Below are positions 32,534-42,122 of a DNA stretch of 64,000 nucleotides, in pieces. The notes beneath the pieces are model-generated. The model worked only from the letters and a program-made list of their open reading frames with translations, was not told where the DNA came from and did no database searches. The translations under genes were made by a program, and so were the position numbers. Origin of the DNA: Halapricum hydrolyticum (GTDB taxonomy: Archaea > Halobacteriota > Halobacteria > Halobacteriales > Haloarculaceae); assembly GCA_025517565.1 (NCBI GenBank), contig JAOPKD010000001.1, positions 434,001 to 498,000 of the forward strand, written 5' to 3'. How positions within the stretch are numbered: the stretch's first letter is position 1; every line of letters starts with the position of its first letter.

Positions 32534-34178
32534 CGTCGTCATTGCGCCGATGCTGGTCGCACTGGTTACGGCCATTCTGACGCTCGTCACGCGCGCTCGT
32601 CCGCGGCTGCAACGGACCGTCAGCCTCTTCGGCGGCGGCGGGTACGTCGTCGCCGTCGGGGTGCTCACGTGGCGGGTCTTCTCGGGACCGGTACTGACCT
32701 ATCAGCTCTCGGGCTGGACGGCACCGTACGGGATCACGCTCGTCGCCGACCAGCTCGCGGCGTTCATGCTCGCGATGAGTGCCGTCGTCACGATCGCAGC
32801 ACTCGCGTTCTCGACGGACTACATCGAGGCGTTCGGACAGCAGATCGTCTACCATCCGCTGTTCCACCTCATGGTCGTCGGCGTGACTGGTGCGTTCCTC
32901 ACGGGCGACATCTTCAACCTCTTCGTGTGGTTCGAAGTGATGCTCATGCCGAGTTACGTGCTCGTTGTCTTTTACAGCGGCCCGGATCACACCAGAGCGG
33001 CCCTGCAGTATACGGTCCTGAACCTGATCGGCAGTGCCGTGATGCTGCTGGCGATCGGTGGCATCTACGCCACGACCGGGACGCTCAACATGGCCGATCT
33101 GGCCGTCAGGCTGTCCAATCCAGAGGCGTTCGGTATCACCGTCGGGCCGGTCGTCGGGCTCGCAGCACTGCTGTTTGCTGTGTTCGCACTCAAGGCCGGG
33201 ATCGTGCCGTTCCACTTCTGGGTGCCCAGCGCCTACGAGGCGGCACCCGCACCGGTCTCGGCGATGCTGGCTGGCGTGACGAAGAAGGTCGGCGTCTACG
33301 CGATTATCCGACTACTCTTTACAGTCTTCGGAGCCGCACAGCTGGATCTCGGACCGTTCGGCGACGGATCGATGCTGCTTTTCTTCGGACCGATACTGCT
33401 CGTGATGGCGATCGCGAGCGCGTTCCTCGGCGGGTTCGGCGCCGTCGGCCAGTCGAACCTGGACCGCCTGCTGGCGTACTCCTCGATCGCACAGGTCGGA
33501 TTCATCGTACTCCCGCTGGCGATCGTCGCGACGATTCCGCTCACAGACGGCGGGACAGTGGCCGTCCTCGGCGGTGAATTCACCGTCCCGACGGGGGCTG
33601 GAACGGACGGGCTGCGCGTGCTGGGGATCGTCGCCGCGTTGCTGTACGCGCTGAACCACGCCGTCGCGAAGTCGCTTCTGTTCCTGGTGAGCGGCACGAT
33701 CAACGCCGCTGTCGGGACGATCGAGACAGACGAACTCGGCGGGTTGACGCGCAGTCGGCCCTACCTCTCGGGTGCGTTCCTGATCGGCGGCCTGAGCCTC
33801 GTCGGTATCCCACCGCTGATGGGCTTTTTCGGCAAGCTCACGGTGTTCGACACGGCAGCGACCGCGATGGCCACGAACGGTACCGTCGGCGAGATCGCCG
33901 CAGTCACCGCGCTCGGCGGTGCGATCCTCACGATCGCGTACGTCTCGAAGGCCTGGAACGACGCCTTCTGGGGCACAGAAAGCATGGCTGTCGTGCGGGC
34001 GACGGCCCAGCCCCTCGCATTGCTGTCGATCGTGGTCGTGCTCGCGCTCGTGCTGGTCGTCCTCGGAATCGGCCTCGATCCGGTCTACGAGGGCGCACAC
34101 GGGGCCGCCAGCGCGGCGCTCGACCGCGGCGCATACATCGATGCCGTCGGCCCGAGTTACGCGGAGGTGCAATCATGA
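32526..34178 (+). CDS. mnhD: Mrp/Mnh antiporter subunit D (NuoN/M-like)
   Basis: 550 residues, about 14 helices. Conserved features are FNLFVWFEVMLMPSYVLVV with the essential Glu, FALKAGIVPFHFWVPSAYEA with the channel Lys, APAPVSAMLAGVTKKVGVYA, LLAYSSIAQVGFI and LSLVGIPPLMGFFGKL. Second ion-conducting subunit. The ATG at 32526 overlaps the end of mnhC by 8 bases (ATGAGTAA) and is preferred to the upstream GTG at 32517. Confidence 0.94.
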   Translation: MSNVVIAPMLVALVTAILTLVTRARPRLQRTVSLFGGGGYVVAVGVLTWRVFSGPVLTYQLSGWTAPYGITLVADQLAAFMLAMSAVVTIAALAFSTDYIEAFGQQIVYHPLFHLMVVGVTGAFLTGDIFNLFVWFEVMLMPSYVLVVFYSGPDHTRAALQYTVLNLIGSAVMLLAIGGIYATTGTLNMADLAVRLSNPEAFGITVGPVVGLAALLFAVFALKAGIVPFHFWVPSAYEAAPAPVSAMLAGVTKKVGVYAIIRLLFTVFGAAQLDLGPFGDGSMLLFFGPILLVMAIASAFLGGFGAVGQSNLDRLLAYSSIAQVGFIVLPLAIVATIPLTDGGTVAVLGGEFTVPTGAGTDGLRVLGIVAALLYALNHAVAKSLLFLVSGTINAAVGTIETDELGGLTRSRPYLSGAFLIGGLSLVGIPPLMGFFGKLTVFDTAATAMATNGTVGEIAAVTALGGAILTIAYVSKAWNDAFWGTESMAVVRATAQPLALLSIVVVLALVLVVLGIGLDPVYEGAHGAASAALDRGAYIDAVGPSYAEVQS

Positions 34179-34744
34179 AACGCTGGCCAGTCATCGGGCT
34201 GACGCTTGCCGTCCTGTGGCTGTTCGTCAACGGGGCAACGCTCACGCCGACCGGGGTCGCGACGACGCTGCTGGTCGGATCGCTCGTCGGATTCCCGATC
34301 GCGTACCTCCTCCGGCGGTTCTACGCCGCCGAGATGAACGTTCGCGGCGGACTGGTGGCCGCTCCGTTCGGGGTGCTGTACGTGCTGCTGTTCGTCCGCG
34401 AGCTGCTGGTCGCGAATCTGGACGTCGCCTGGCGCGTGCTGTCGCCGTCGATGCCGATCAAACCGGACGTCGTCGAGGTGCCGCTGCGCGTGGAGTCCGA
34501 CCTCGCCGTCACGACGATCGCGAACAGTATCACGCTCACCCCGGGAACGCTCACGATGGACTACGACCGCGACCGAAACATGCTGTACGTACACGGGATC
34601 ACGGGCGCGGACAGGAACGCGGTCCTCGAACCGATCCGGCGCTGGGAGGACTACGCGCTACGGATCTTCGACGAGGAGCGCGGCCCGGACGATCCCGTCC
34701 CCGATCCGACCGACATAGACGGAGGTGACCACGATGGCGAGTGA
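34175..34744 (+). CDS. mnhE: Mrp/Mnh antiporter subunit E
   Basis: 189 residues. Helices near 5-20, 28-45 and 58-80 are followed by a soluble domain containing the family pattern VEVPLRVESDLAVTTIANSI, TLTPGTLTMDYDRDRNMLYV and HGI. It starts within the stop of mnhD (ATGA) and has an acidic C-terminal extension overlapping the ribosome-binding region of mnhF. Confidence 0.9.
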   Translation: MKRWPVIGLTLAVLWLFVNGATLTPTGVATTLLVGSLVGFPIAYLLRRFYAAEMNVRGGLVAAPFGVLYVLLFVRELLVANLDVAWRVLSPSMPIKPDVVEVPLRVESDLAVTTIANSITLTPGTLTMDYDRDRNMLYVHGITGADRNAVLEPIRRWEDYALRIFDEERGPDDPVPDPTDIDGGDHDGE

Positions 34745-35024
34745 GCTTCCGGCGCTCCTCGATACGGCAGTCTTCGCCGCGCTCGTGCTCGCAAGCGGAC
34801 TGACGCTACTCGCCGGCTATCGAGTCATCGTCGGGCCGACGACGCCGGACCGCGTGGTCGCGCTGGACACGATCGGGACGAACGTCGTCGCGATCGCCGT
34901 CCTCTACGCGCTCCAGACCGGCGAGGGGCTGTTCGTGACCGTGAGTCTCGTCCTCGCGATCATCGGGTTCGTGAGTACGATCGCCGTCGCACGCTTCGTT
35001 ACGGAGGGTGACATCATCGAATGA
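34734..35024 (+). CDS. mnhF: Mrp/Mnh antiporter subunit F
   Basis: 96 residues, three helices; LTLLAGYRVIVGPTTPDRVVALDTIGTN contains the conserved R-x-x-x-G-P-x-x-x-D-R-V-V-A-x-D signature. A strong ribosome-binding sequence GGAGGTGA (34721-34728) sits 5 bases before the ATG at 34734, which decides the start over the GTG at 34725. It overlaps mnhE and mnhG. Confidence 0.92.
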   Translation: MASELPALLDTAVFAALVLASGLTLLAGYRVIVGPTTPDRVVALDTIGTNVVAIAVLYALQTGEGLFVTVSLVLAIIGFVSTIAVARFVTEGDIIE

Positions 35025-35362
35025 CCATGCACGTACTTCGAGTCGCTGTCCTGGCCGCGCTGCTCGCGATCGGGTCGTTCTTCCTGATCGTCGGAACGGT
35101 CGGACTGCTCAGACTGCCGGACGTCTACAACCGGATGCACGCCACGAGCAAGGCGACGACGCTCGGCGCGGCGTCGCTGTTTCTCGCCGGGGCCGTCTAC
35201 TTCGGGCCGAAAGGTCCGGGGCTGGTGTCGCTGGTCGGGATCGTCTTCCTGTTTCTGACGGCCCCGACGGGGGCACACGTCATCTCCCGGGCCGCTCACA
35301 AGATGGGCGTCCCGTTCTACGGTCGCGCCGACTGGCCCGAAGAAGAACGCGAACAGCGCTAG
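35021..35362 (+). CDS. mnhG: Mrp/Mnh antiporter subunit G
   Basis: 113 residues, three helices. GTVGLLRLPDVYNRMHATSK is the family signature, followed by TTLGAASLFLAGAVYF and FLFLTAPTGAHVISRAAHK. Last gene of the A-G operon, ending in a charged tail that overlaps the end of the convergent coaBC gene by four bases. Confidence 0.93.
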   Translation: MTMHVLRVAVLAALLAIGSFFLIVGTVGLLRLPDVYNRMHATSKATTLGAASLFLAGAVYFGPKGPGLVSLVGIVFLFLTAPTGAHVISRAAHKMGVPFYGRADWPEEEREQR

Positions 35363-36507
35363 CTGCGCGCCAATCGATCCGCGATTGCGTCTCCGAGCTG
35401 CTGTTTCGAGCCGCTGACGACCTCGACGTCGTCGTCGACGAGCAACGCTCGCGTCTCGGCCTCATCCATCACGTCCGCGTCGTTCGCCACGACGAACTCC
35501 AGCCCCACCCGATCACGCAGGTCGCGGGCCCGTTCGATCAGGGCGTCGTCGTCTCCCGTCGTCTCGGCTTTGAATCCGACCATCGGCAGGTCCGGATACG
35601 CCTCTCGGATCGTATCCAGTAGTTTGGGCGTCGGCTCGAGTTCGAGCGTCAGCGACTCCTTCCCCGACCGGATCTTCTCCGCGGCCGTCTCGACTGTGTA
35701 GTCGGCGATCGCGGCCGCCGAGACGAGCGCGTCCGCGTCCGCAGCAGCGTCTTCGGCGGCCGCGGTCATCTCCGCAGCACTCTCGACGGATTCGACGGTT
35801 GCGTACGGAACGTCCGGGCCGTCGTGGATCAGCGTCACGTCGGCACCGCGAACGTAGCAGGCCCGCGCGACCGCCCGGCCGGTCGCCCCGCTCGCGCGGT
35901 TCGTGAGCACCCGAATCGGATCGATCGATTCCGTTGTCGCGCCGGCCGTGACGACCACGTGCCGGCCGTCGAGGGGACGGTCGTCGACGGCGCGGGCGAC
36001 GCCGGTCGCGATCGCCTCGTCGCTGGCGATCTTCGCCTTGCCCTCTTCGATCCGGGGCTCGACGAAGTGGACGCCCCACGATTCGAGTTGCTCGATGGCC
36101 TCGAGCACGCCCGGGTGGTCGTACATCGGCTTGTGCATCGCCGGTACGACGACGACCGGCAGCCCGGAGCCGAGCGCGGTCGTCGCACACGTCGTCACCG
36201 GCGTGTCGTCAACGGCGCTGGCCATCTTGCCGACGGTGTTGGCCGTGGCCGGCGAGACCAGATACACGTCCGCCCAGCCTTCGACGCCGCAGAGATCGAC
36301 GTGTTCGACAGCGCCGGTGATCTCGGTGACGACGTCTCTCTCGGTCGCGAACTCGACGGACCACGGATGGATGATGTTCGCCGCCTCGGAGGTCATCACG
36401 GCCCGCACGTTCGCACCGTGACGCCTGAGTTCGTGGACGAACTCGACGGTCCTGACGGCCGCGATCGATCCCGTGATTCCGAGCGCGACGTTGACGCCCT
36501 CTAGCAT
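35359..36507 (-). CDS. coaBC: Bifunctional phosphopantothenoylcysteine decarboxylase/synthase
   Basis: 382 residues. The N-terminal CoaC flavoprotein half shows GITGSIAAVRTVEFVHELRR, HVDLCGVEGWADVYLVSPAT with the active His, PANT-type SPATANTVGKMA, and PAMHKPMYDHPGV. The C-terminal CoaB half shows VVVTAGATTESIDPIRVLTN, AAIADYTVETAAEKIRSG with the synthase lysine, and VGFKAET. It converts phosphopantothenate plus cysteine to phosphopantetheine in CoA synthesis. The ATG at 36507 is used; the upstream frame to 36741 reads through the divergent promoter region. Confidence 0.95.
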   Translation of the reverse strand: MLEGVNVALGITGSIAAVRTVEFVHELRRHGANVRAVMTSEAANIIHPWSVEFATERDVVTEITGAVEHVDLCGVEGWADVYLVSPATANTVGKMASAVDDTPVTTCATTALGSGLPVVVVPAMHKPMYDHPGVLEAIEQLESWGVHFVEPRIEEGKAKIASDEAIATGVARAVDDRPLDGRHVVVTAGATTESIDPIRVLTNRASGATGRAVARACYVRGADVTLIHDGPDVPYATVESVESAAEMTAAAEDAAADADALVSAAAIADYTVETAAEKIRSGKESLTLELEPTPKLLDTIREAYPDLPMVGFKAETTGDDDALIERARDLRDRVGLEFVVANDADVMDEAETRALLVDDDVEVVSGSKQQLGDAIADRLARS

Positions 36508-36660
36508 ACGTACCGCTTGGCCGGGCGGGGGTTTGAAACCACCTTTTTCACACCGTCGGACGTGGCTTCTTGCGGTCTTTCCCGCACTGAAGCGCAAGGC
36601 GTTCGCCTCGGAATTTCCGCAATGTGGACCCGGCTGCTTCTTTATGTTCGATTGACCACT

Positions 36661-37512
36661 ATGTTGTATATGGGCCGCGACGCATCCGTTCCAGACGAAC
36701 GGAACCTTCGTGAGGTAGTTCAGTTCTACCTTCTGGATCACGAGACTGGGTTAGGGAAGGCCATCGATATCGTCTTGCTGGGACTGAATCTGGTGTTCGT
36801 TGGCATATTCATCGTCGAAACGTATCCGATTGCCGACGATTTACGAGCCCTCCTTTGGAGTCTCGAAGTCAGCATTGCCTTCGTTTTCGCCGTGGAATAT
36901 ATAGCACGGTTGTACGGAGCTCCCGATCGCAGGGCCGAATTTTTCAACGGATACACGATGATAGATCTGATCGCGATTTTACCGACGCTTTTAGTATTCG
37001 TGTTTCCGGTGCCCGTTAGCGCGTTGCAGATCGGGTTTTTACGTGTGATTCGGGTCATCCGTGTGCTTCGGTTTTACCGGTTCACCGAGGACACGGAGTT
37101 TTTCTTCGGGACGGTTACAGACAACACCTTGCGCGCCGGGAGGCTCCTGTTGACGATCTTGGTTCTCCTGTTCATCTCAGCCGGGTTGTTCTACAGTGTC
37201 GAGCAGGCGGTAAACCCTGACGTTGCGACGTACGGTGACGCGTTCTATTACGCCGTGATATCACTGTCGACGACGGGATTTGGCGATATCATCCCGGTTA
37301 CGACCACGGGCAGGTGGGTGACGGTCGGCTCAATTCTAGCCGCCATCATTGTCATCCCGCGGCAGGCGAGTAAGTTCGTCAGGGAGTGGACTTCCAAGGG
37401 GAAAGTCAACGTCACGTGTCCACAATGTGGGCTTGAATATCACGACCCGGACGCATCACATTGTAAAGCCTGTGGCCAGATCATTTATCAAGAACTCGAC
37501 TCCAGAGGGTGA
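36661..37512 (+). CDS. Voltage-gated-type potassium channel with C-terminal zinc ribbon
   Basis: 283 residues. Helices S1-S4 occupy about 35-160, with S4 rich in spaced arginines (FLRVIRVIRVLRFYRF). The pore has selectivity filter STTGFGDIIP between S5 and S6. After a short cytoplasmic stretch (VREWTSKGKV), a zinc ribbon follows: VTCPQCGLEYHDPDASHCKACG. It should conduct K+ through the membrane. A TATA-like TTTATGTT at 36640-36647 would give a transcript starting at the second ATG, 36670, so the protein may lack the first three residues. Base composition is clearly less GC-rich than its neighbours, suggesting transfer. The ribbon tail is unusual. Confidence 0.88.
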   Translation: MLYMGRDASVPDERNLREVVQFYLLDHETGLGKAIDIVLLGLNLVFVGIFIVETYPIADDLRALLWSLEVSIAFVFAVEYIARLYGAPDRRAEFFNGYTMIDLIAILPTLLVFVFPVPVSALQIGFLRVIRVIRVLRFYRFTEDTEFFFGTVTDNTLRAGRLLLTILVLLFISAGLFYSVEQAVNPDVATYGDAFYYAVISLSTTGFGDIIPVTTTGRWVTVGSILAAIIVIPRQASKFVREWTSKGKVNVTCPQCGLEYHDPDASHCKACGQIIYQELDSRG

Positions 37513-37625
37513 GTTCATCGGACGTCTGTGCGAGTCCCCGAATCCGAGACGAAAGCGATCGCGGTCACGACCGATCCAATCGGTCACCGAGCACCTGAAG
37601 TGAGTGGGGGCCCTGGCTATCCTCG

Positions 37626-39689
37626 ATGAGTGACACCGGGAGTCCGCTGTCTCCGGATCGACCGGAAGCGGAACGGCCCTTCGAGGTCGACGCGCCGTTC
37701 GAGCCGGCAGGCGACCAGCCCGAGGCGATCGAACAGCTGGCGTCCGGCTTCCAGCAGGGCATGGACCAACAGACGCTGCTGGGGGTGACCGGATCCGGCA
37801 AGACGAATACGGTCTCGTGGGTCATCGAAGAGATCCAGAAACCCACGCTGGTCATCGCCCATAACAAGACGCTGGCCGCCCAGCTCTACGAGGAGTTTCG
37901 GGAGCTGTTCCCGAACAACGCCGTCGAGTATTTCGTCTCCTACTACGACTACTACCAGCCCGAGGCCTACGTCGAGCAGACCGACAAGTACATCGAGAAA
38001 GACGCCTCGATCAACGAGGAGATCGATCGCCTTCGCCACTCGGCGACGCGATCGCTTTTGACCCGCGAGGATGTCATCGTCGTCGCGTCGGTGTCGGCGA
38101 TCTACGGTCTGGGCGACCCGCGGAACTACGTCGACATGTCGCTGCGGCTCGAACGCGGCCAGCGAATCGACCGCGACGAGTTGCTCGGCCGGCTGGTCGA
38201 TCTAAACTACGAGCGCAACGACGTCGACTTTACCCAGGGAACGTTCCGGGTGCGCGGGGACACCGTCGAGATCTATCCGATGTACGGCCGCTACGCCGTG
38301 CGCGTCGAGATGTGGGGCGACGAGATCGACCGCCTCGTGAAGATCGACCCCCTGGAGGGCGAGATCAAAAGCGAAGAGCCGGCCGTGCTGGTCCACCCTG
38401 CGGAACACTACTCGATCCCCGAGGAGCGTCTCGAACGGGCCATCGCCGAGATCGAGGATCTGAAAGAGGAGCGCGTCGCCTACTTCGAACGGCAGGGCGA
38501 TCTCGTGGCCGCTCAGCGGATCGAGGAGCGGACAACCTTCGACCTGGAAATGCTCAAAGAGACGGGCTACTGTTCGGGAATCGAGAATTACTCGGTCCAC
38601 CTCTCGGATCGCGACTCCGGGGAAGCACCCTACACACTGCTGGATTACTTCCCGGACGACTTCCTGACTGTCATCGACGAGTCACACCAGACGATCCCCC
38701 AGATCCGCGGGCAATACGAGGGCGACAAGTCCCGCAAGGACTCGCTGGTCGAGAACGGTTTCCGGCTGCCCACCGCCTACGACAACCGGCCGCTGACGTT
38801 TGACGAGTTCGAGGAAAAGACCGACCGGACGCTGTACGTCAGCGCGACCCCGGGCGACTACGAGCGCGAGATCAGCGATCAGATCGTCGAGCAGATCGTC
38901 CGACCCACGCACCTGGTCGATCCGGAGATCGAGGTCAGTCCGGCCCAGAGCCAGGTCGAGGACCTGCTGACTCGGATAGACGATCGGGTCGAACAGGACG
39001 AGCGCGTGCTGGTGACGACGCTGACAAAGCGCATGGCCGAGGACCTGACCGAATACCTCGAAGAGGCGGGCGTCGCCGTCGAGTACATGCACGACGAGAC
39101 CGACACGCTGGAGCGACACGAACTCGTTCGCGGGCTCCGAGCCGGTGAGTTCGACGTGCTGGTGGGGATCAACCTCCTGCGGGAGGGGCTGGACATCCCC
39201 GAGGTGTCGCTCGTGGCCATTCTGGACGCCGACCAGGAGGGGTTCCTCCGGAGCGAGACGACGCTCGTCCAGACGATGGGACGGGCCGCGCGCAACGTCA
39301 ACGGGCAGGTCGTCCTCTACGCGGACGAGCCAAGCGACGCGATGGAATCGGCCATCGAGGAGACGCGCCGCCGGCGGCGGATCCAGCGGGAGTACAACGA
39401 GAAACACGGCTTCGAGCCGACGACCATCGACAAGGAGATCGGCGAAACGAACCTCCCCGGGAGCAAGACCGACACCGGTGGCACGGCAGGGATGGAACCA
39501 GACGACTCAGCGGAGGCTGCCCGACTGATCGAAGAACTCGAAGAGCGAATGGAAGCCGCAGCCGACAACCTCGAGTTCGAACTCGCTGCGGACATCCGCG
39601 ACCGGATCCGCGAACTCCGGGAGACGTACGATCTCGAGGGCGAGGACGAAGACGGCGTCGTCCCGGAGCCGGGACCGGGAGAACGGTAG
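37626..39689 (+). CDS. uvrB: Excinuclease ABC subunit B
   Basis: 687 residues. UvrB is the damage-verifying helicase of nucleotide excision repair, working with UvrA and UvrC. Walker [11 protein letters not shown] (53-62), the beta-hairpin region [20 protein letters not shown] (Tyr-rich), motif [38 protein letters not shown] and the C-terminal UVR helix [20 protein letters not shown] are all visible. Full length. uvrA and uvrC are not in the window. Bacterial-type uvr genes are widespread in haloarchaea. Confidence 0.97.
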   Translation: MSDTGSPLSPDRPEAERPFEVDAPFEPAGDQPEAIEQLASGFQQGMDQQTLLGVTGSGKTNTVSWVIEEIQKPTLVIAHNKTLAAQLYEEFRELFPNNAVEYFVSYYDYYQPEAYVEQTDKYIEKDASINEEIDRLRHSATRSLLTREDVIVVASVSAIYGLGDPRNYVDMSLRLERGQRIDRDELLGRLVDLNYERNDVDFTQGTFRVRGDTVEIYPMYGRYAVRVEMWGDEIDRLVKIDPLEGEIKSEEPAVLVHPAEHYSIPEERLERAIAEIEDLKEERVAYFERQGDLVAAQRIEERTTFDLEMLKETGYCSGIENYSVHLSDRDSGEAPYTLLDYFPDDFLTVIDESHQTIPQIRGQYEGDKSRKDSLVENGFRLPTAYDNRPLTFDEFEEKTDRTLYVSATPGDYEREISDQIVEQIVRPTHLVDPEIEVSPAQSQVEDLLTRIDDRVEQDERVLVTTLTKRMAEDLTEYLEEAGVAVEYMHDETDTLERHELVRGLRAGEFDVLVGINLLREGLDIPEVSLVAILDADQEGFLRSETTLVQTMGRAARNVNGQVVLYADEPSDAMESAIEETRRRRRIQREYNEKHGFEPTTIDKEIGETNLPGSKTDTGGTAGMEPDDSAEAARLIEELEERMEAAADNLEFELAADIRDRIRELRETYDLEGEDEDGVVPEPGPGER

Positions 39690-39710
39690 CTTACAGAGAT
39701 TCGAGGAGAA

Positions 39711-39735
39711 AGCCCACGACTTTAGTCGTGAGAGG
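39711..39735. repeat. IS200/IS605-type terminal hairpin remnant
   Basis: AGCCCACGACTTTAGTCGTG (39711-39730) contains the hairpin CACGAC-TTTA-GTCGTG. This sequence is the familiar right-end hairpin left by TnpB-only elements in haloarchaea. No transposase gene adjoins it, so it is a solitary scar, placed between the uvrB and Tfx stop codons where it could act as a transcription stop. Confidence 0.65.
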
Positions 39736-39738
39736 GGG

Positions 39739-40209
39739 TCAAGTATCAGTCTGCTGGTGTCTAACTCGAACTGTCCCGTCGGCCCCGACACAGACCAGCA
39801 GGTCGGTCCGGACCTGTCGGCCGACGACGGCGTCGCCGGCTTCCTCGGCGATCGTGCCGAGCAGTTCGGGTGCCGTATACGGGACCTTGACGTCGGCGTC
39901 GTCACAGGCGTCGAAGACGTCGGCCGGCACGTCGTAGAGGTCGGTTCCAGCCTCGATCTCGACTTGCACCGGCGATCGGAGCGCTTCCGCGACGGCGACC
40001 GTATCGCGAGCCTTGCGGACGTTTTCGCGCGCGCTCGATTCGATACTCGCGACGTTCGCCCGGGAGGTGCCGAACCGATCGGCGATCGCCGACTGCGTGA
40101 GTCCGCGTTCGCGCAGCGCCAGCACCTCGGCCTGTCTGCGCGTCAGAATCGACTCCTCCGGATCGAAACCCGCACGGTCGAGGATCGTATCGGCGTCGGT
40201 CTCTGTCAC
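39739..40209 (-). CDS. Tfx-family DNA-binding protein
   Basis: 156 residues. The N-terminal helix-turn-helix shows SILTRRQAEVLALRERGLTQ, SAIADRFGTSRANVASIESS and ARENVRKARDTV, the classical Tfx layout. The C-terminal ligand-like domain follows (GTDLYDVPADVFDACDDADV, TDLLVCVGADGTVRV). The founding member activates the molybdenum formylmethanofuran dehydrogenase operon in a methanogen; haloarchaeal targets are unknown. Start is the GTG at 40209. It lies 8 bases after the TRAM gene and is probably in its operon. Confidence 0.9.
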   Translation of the reverse strand: MTETDADTILDRAGFDPEESILTRRQAEVLALRERGLTQSAIADRFGTSRANVASIESSARENVRKARDTVAVAEALRSPVQVEIEAGTDLYDVPADVFDACDDADVKVPYTAPELLGTIAEEAGDAVVGRQVRTDLLVCVGADGTVRVRHQQTDT

Positions 40210-40217
40210 GGTTTGCC

Positions 40218-40670
40218 CTAGCTCCCCCAGAAGTTGTCGCGACTGCCCAGTCGCGGACCCCTCTCGTCTGCGTCCGCTTCGGAACGGTCGTCGTCGGCGT
40301 CAGCGTCGTCGCCAGCGTCGGCGTCGGACGCGTCGTCCATCGGCAGCCGTTCGAGTTCCCTGGCCTTGGCATGGTTTGAGTGGACGTTCGTTATCTTTAC
40401 GCGAGCGCGGGCGTCGGGGAGCACACCGTCGACGAGCACGATGAACCCGTCGTCGGTCCGGCCGACGCCAGCACCGCTCTCGTGGATGTCCTCGACGTCG
40501 ATGACGACTTCCTCGCCGACGGTGACCGGCTTGGACTGCAGGTCTTCGATCGGCTGGTTGTAGTGGTTGCACCACTCGGCACCGCCGCGGTCGCCGTAGT
40601 GTTGACACCCCATCCCGGAGATACGCTCGGTGAATTCGGGGCAGTCGTCCGCGAGTGGACAGTCCGGCAT
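40218..40670 (-). CDS. TRAM-domain RNA-binding protein with N-terminal cysteine cluster
   Basis: 150 residues. Four cysteines in the first 35 residues (MPDCPLADDCPEF, GMGCQHYGDRG, EWCNHYN) suggest a metal site. A TRAM domain follows (VTVGEEVVIDVEDIHESGAG, VGRTDDGFIVLVDGVLP, ARVKITNVHSNHAKAREL). The tail is a long Asp/Ala-rich stretch ending GSRDNFWGS. TRAM proteins bind structured RNA and in archaea can act as cold-response chaperones. First gene of the pair with Tfx. Confidence 0.85.
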   Translation of the reverse strand: MPDCPLADDCPEFTERISGMGCQHYGDRGGAEWCNHYNQPIEDLQSKPVTVGEEVVIDVEDIHESGAGVGRTDDGFIVLVDGVLPDARARVKITNVHSNHAKARELERLPMDDASDADAGDDADADDDRSEADADERGPRLGSRDNFWGS

Positions 40671-40831
40671 CGTACCTGCGGTTACGTGGGACGGAAGTAA
40701 ACGCTTGCGGGTTCATACGGACCGCTATACCGATTTCCGTTTCGACCGACGCGTTCGTGCGGTCGCTTCGAAACGGGCGCACAGCAGTCCGTATCACATC
40801 GGTTGTTACTGGGCGGTTTCGGCAACGACGC

Positions 40832-42004
40832 TCACTTGGTGCACCGCTGCAGGTGATCGGACGACGTGACGAACCCGTCGGTCTCGAGTCGCGCGGCGAC
40901 AGGATCGGAGAGTCGTTCGTTCTCGGGGGCGGGATAGTCGAGCCAGCCGCCGTCGCTGTGGGTCCGGCCGTCGATTTCGCCAACGACGTTGTGCAAGAGT
41001 GCATGCGTGATCGTCGCGACGCGGATCGAGACGTTCCCCTCGTAGTCCGTGAATTCGGTGCCGTCGACGACCGACGCGTAGCCGGGCGTCTCGGCGTATC
41101 CGACTGGCGCCGTCTCTCGGGCGCTGGCGAGCGTGACCTGGTTGTACGTGCAGAACCGATCGCCGAGTCGCTGTCTCGTGTAGAACTGATCGGCGCCGGT
41201 GTCGTCAGTGATCGAAACCGGGCGGTCGAGTGTCCCGCCGCTGTCGCCGCTATCAACGAGGTGTAGCGAGATCCCGCTCGTTCCATCCGGGTTTTCGACC
41301 GGCATCGAGGCCCAGACGTCCCCAAGCTGCGCTCGTTCGGCGTCGCTGAGTCGCGACACACTGTCGCCGTAGTCAATCTGCACGTACAGATCCAGCCTGC
41401 CCGGGTCGGCGTCCGGGAGCGGTGCACCGCCCGGTGTGCGTCCGGTACGTTCCCACTCGTCGGCAAGCCCGTCCGCGTCCCCGTCCGTGTAGAAACGCCC
41501 GCGGGGGATGTCAGTCCCGTTGCCGCGCCGCACCGCGTCGTCCGCAAAGTGGTCTTCGATCGCGATCGCCACGTCCCCCTGTCGGATGTCTTCGACGATG
41601 TCGTCCATACCGGTGTTTTCGGTCAGTGCAGCCCCGAACCACGGGAGGGCGACCGCGAGTCCGACGAACAGCACGACGACGAACGCGACCATGAACACGA
41701 GTGCCGACGTCGCGGGCGAATCCGGCCGGAGTCGGTCGATCCCGTTCGCGATCCGGGGACCGACGACGCCGATCGAGGTGAGCAGCCGCACGAACCCGGC
41801 CAGGATCAGCAACGACACGACGGAAATGGCCACGAGAACCGCTCCGAGAAGCACCCATTCAGGCGCTTCGAGACGGACACCCTGCCACTGTGTCCGGACA
41901 AGCTCGTACGCCGCACCGAGGATGCGGGGTAGCGTCCCCGTGACCGTCAGTACGAGGACGGCTACGACGATCGTCCCGACGGTTTTTCGGCCCGGTCGCG
42001 GCAT
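40832..42004 (-). CDS. Membrane-anchored protein with degenerate metalloprotease-like domain
   Basis: 390 residues. Three hydrophobic helices (about 8-30, 48-70, 98-122) precede an extracellular domain. This starts with a calcium-type loop, TDGDADGLADEWERTG, then DLYVQIDYGDSVSRLSDAER, NPDGTSGISLHLVDSGDSGG and ITHALLHNVVGEIDGRTHSDGGWLDYP. In related haloarchaeal proteins the last region holds an HExxH zinc motif; here it reads HALLH, lacking the catalytic Glu. So either it is an inactive relative or a different chemistry applies. The domain assignment is by pattern and is tentative. Confidence 0.6.
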   Translation of the reverse strand: MPRPGRKTVGTIVVAVLVLTVTGTLPRILGAAYELVRTQWQGVRLEAPEWVLLGAVLVAISVVSLLILAGFVRLLTSIGVVGPRIANGIDRLRPDSPATSALVFMVAFVVVLFVGLAVALPWFGAALTENTGMDDIVEDIRQGDVAIAIEDHFADDAVRRGNGTDIPRGRFYTDGDADGLADEWERTGRTPGGAPLPDADPGRLDLYVQIDYGDSVSRLSDAERAQLGDVWASMPVENPDGTSGISLHLVDSGDSGGTLDRPVSITDDTGADQFYTRQRLGDRFCTYNQVTLASARETAPVGYAETPGYASVVDGTEFTDYEGNVSIRVATITHALLHNVVGEIDGRTHSDGGWLDYPAPENERLSDPVAARLETDGFVTSSDHLQRCTK

Positions 42005-42122
42005 GTGCCACGGCTATTTCGGCGAGTCGGTTATAACTCTATCCACCGCATCCCGTCCGCACAGGTCGTCGAAGTCGCGAGAAACGCTCGACGGCTCGCT
42101 CTCTTGCGGCTTTGCCGCTCCG

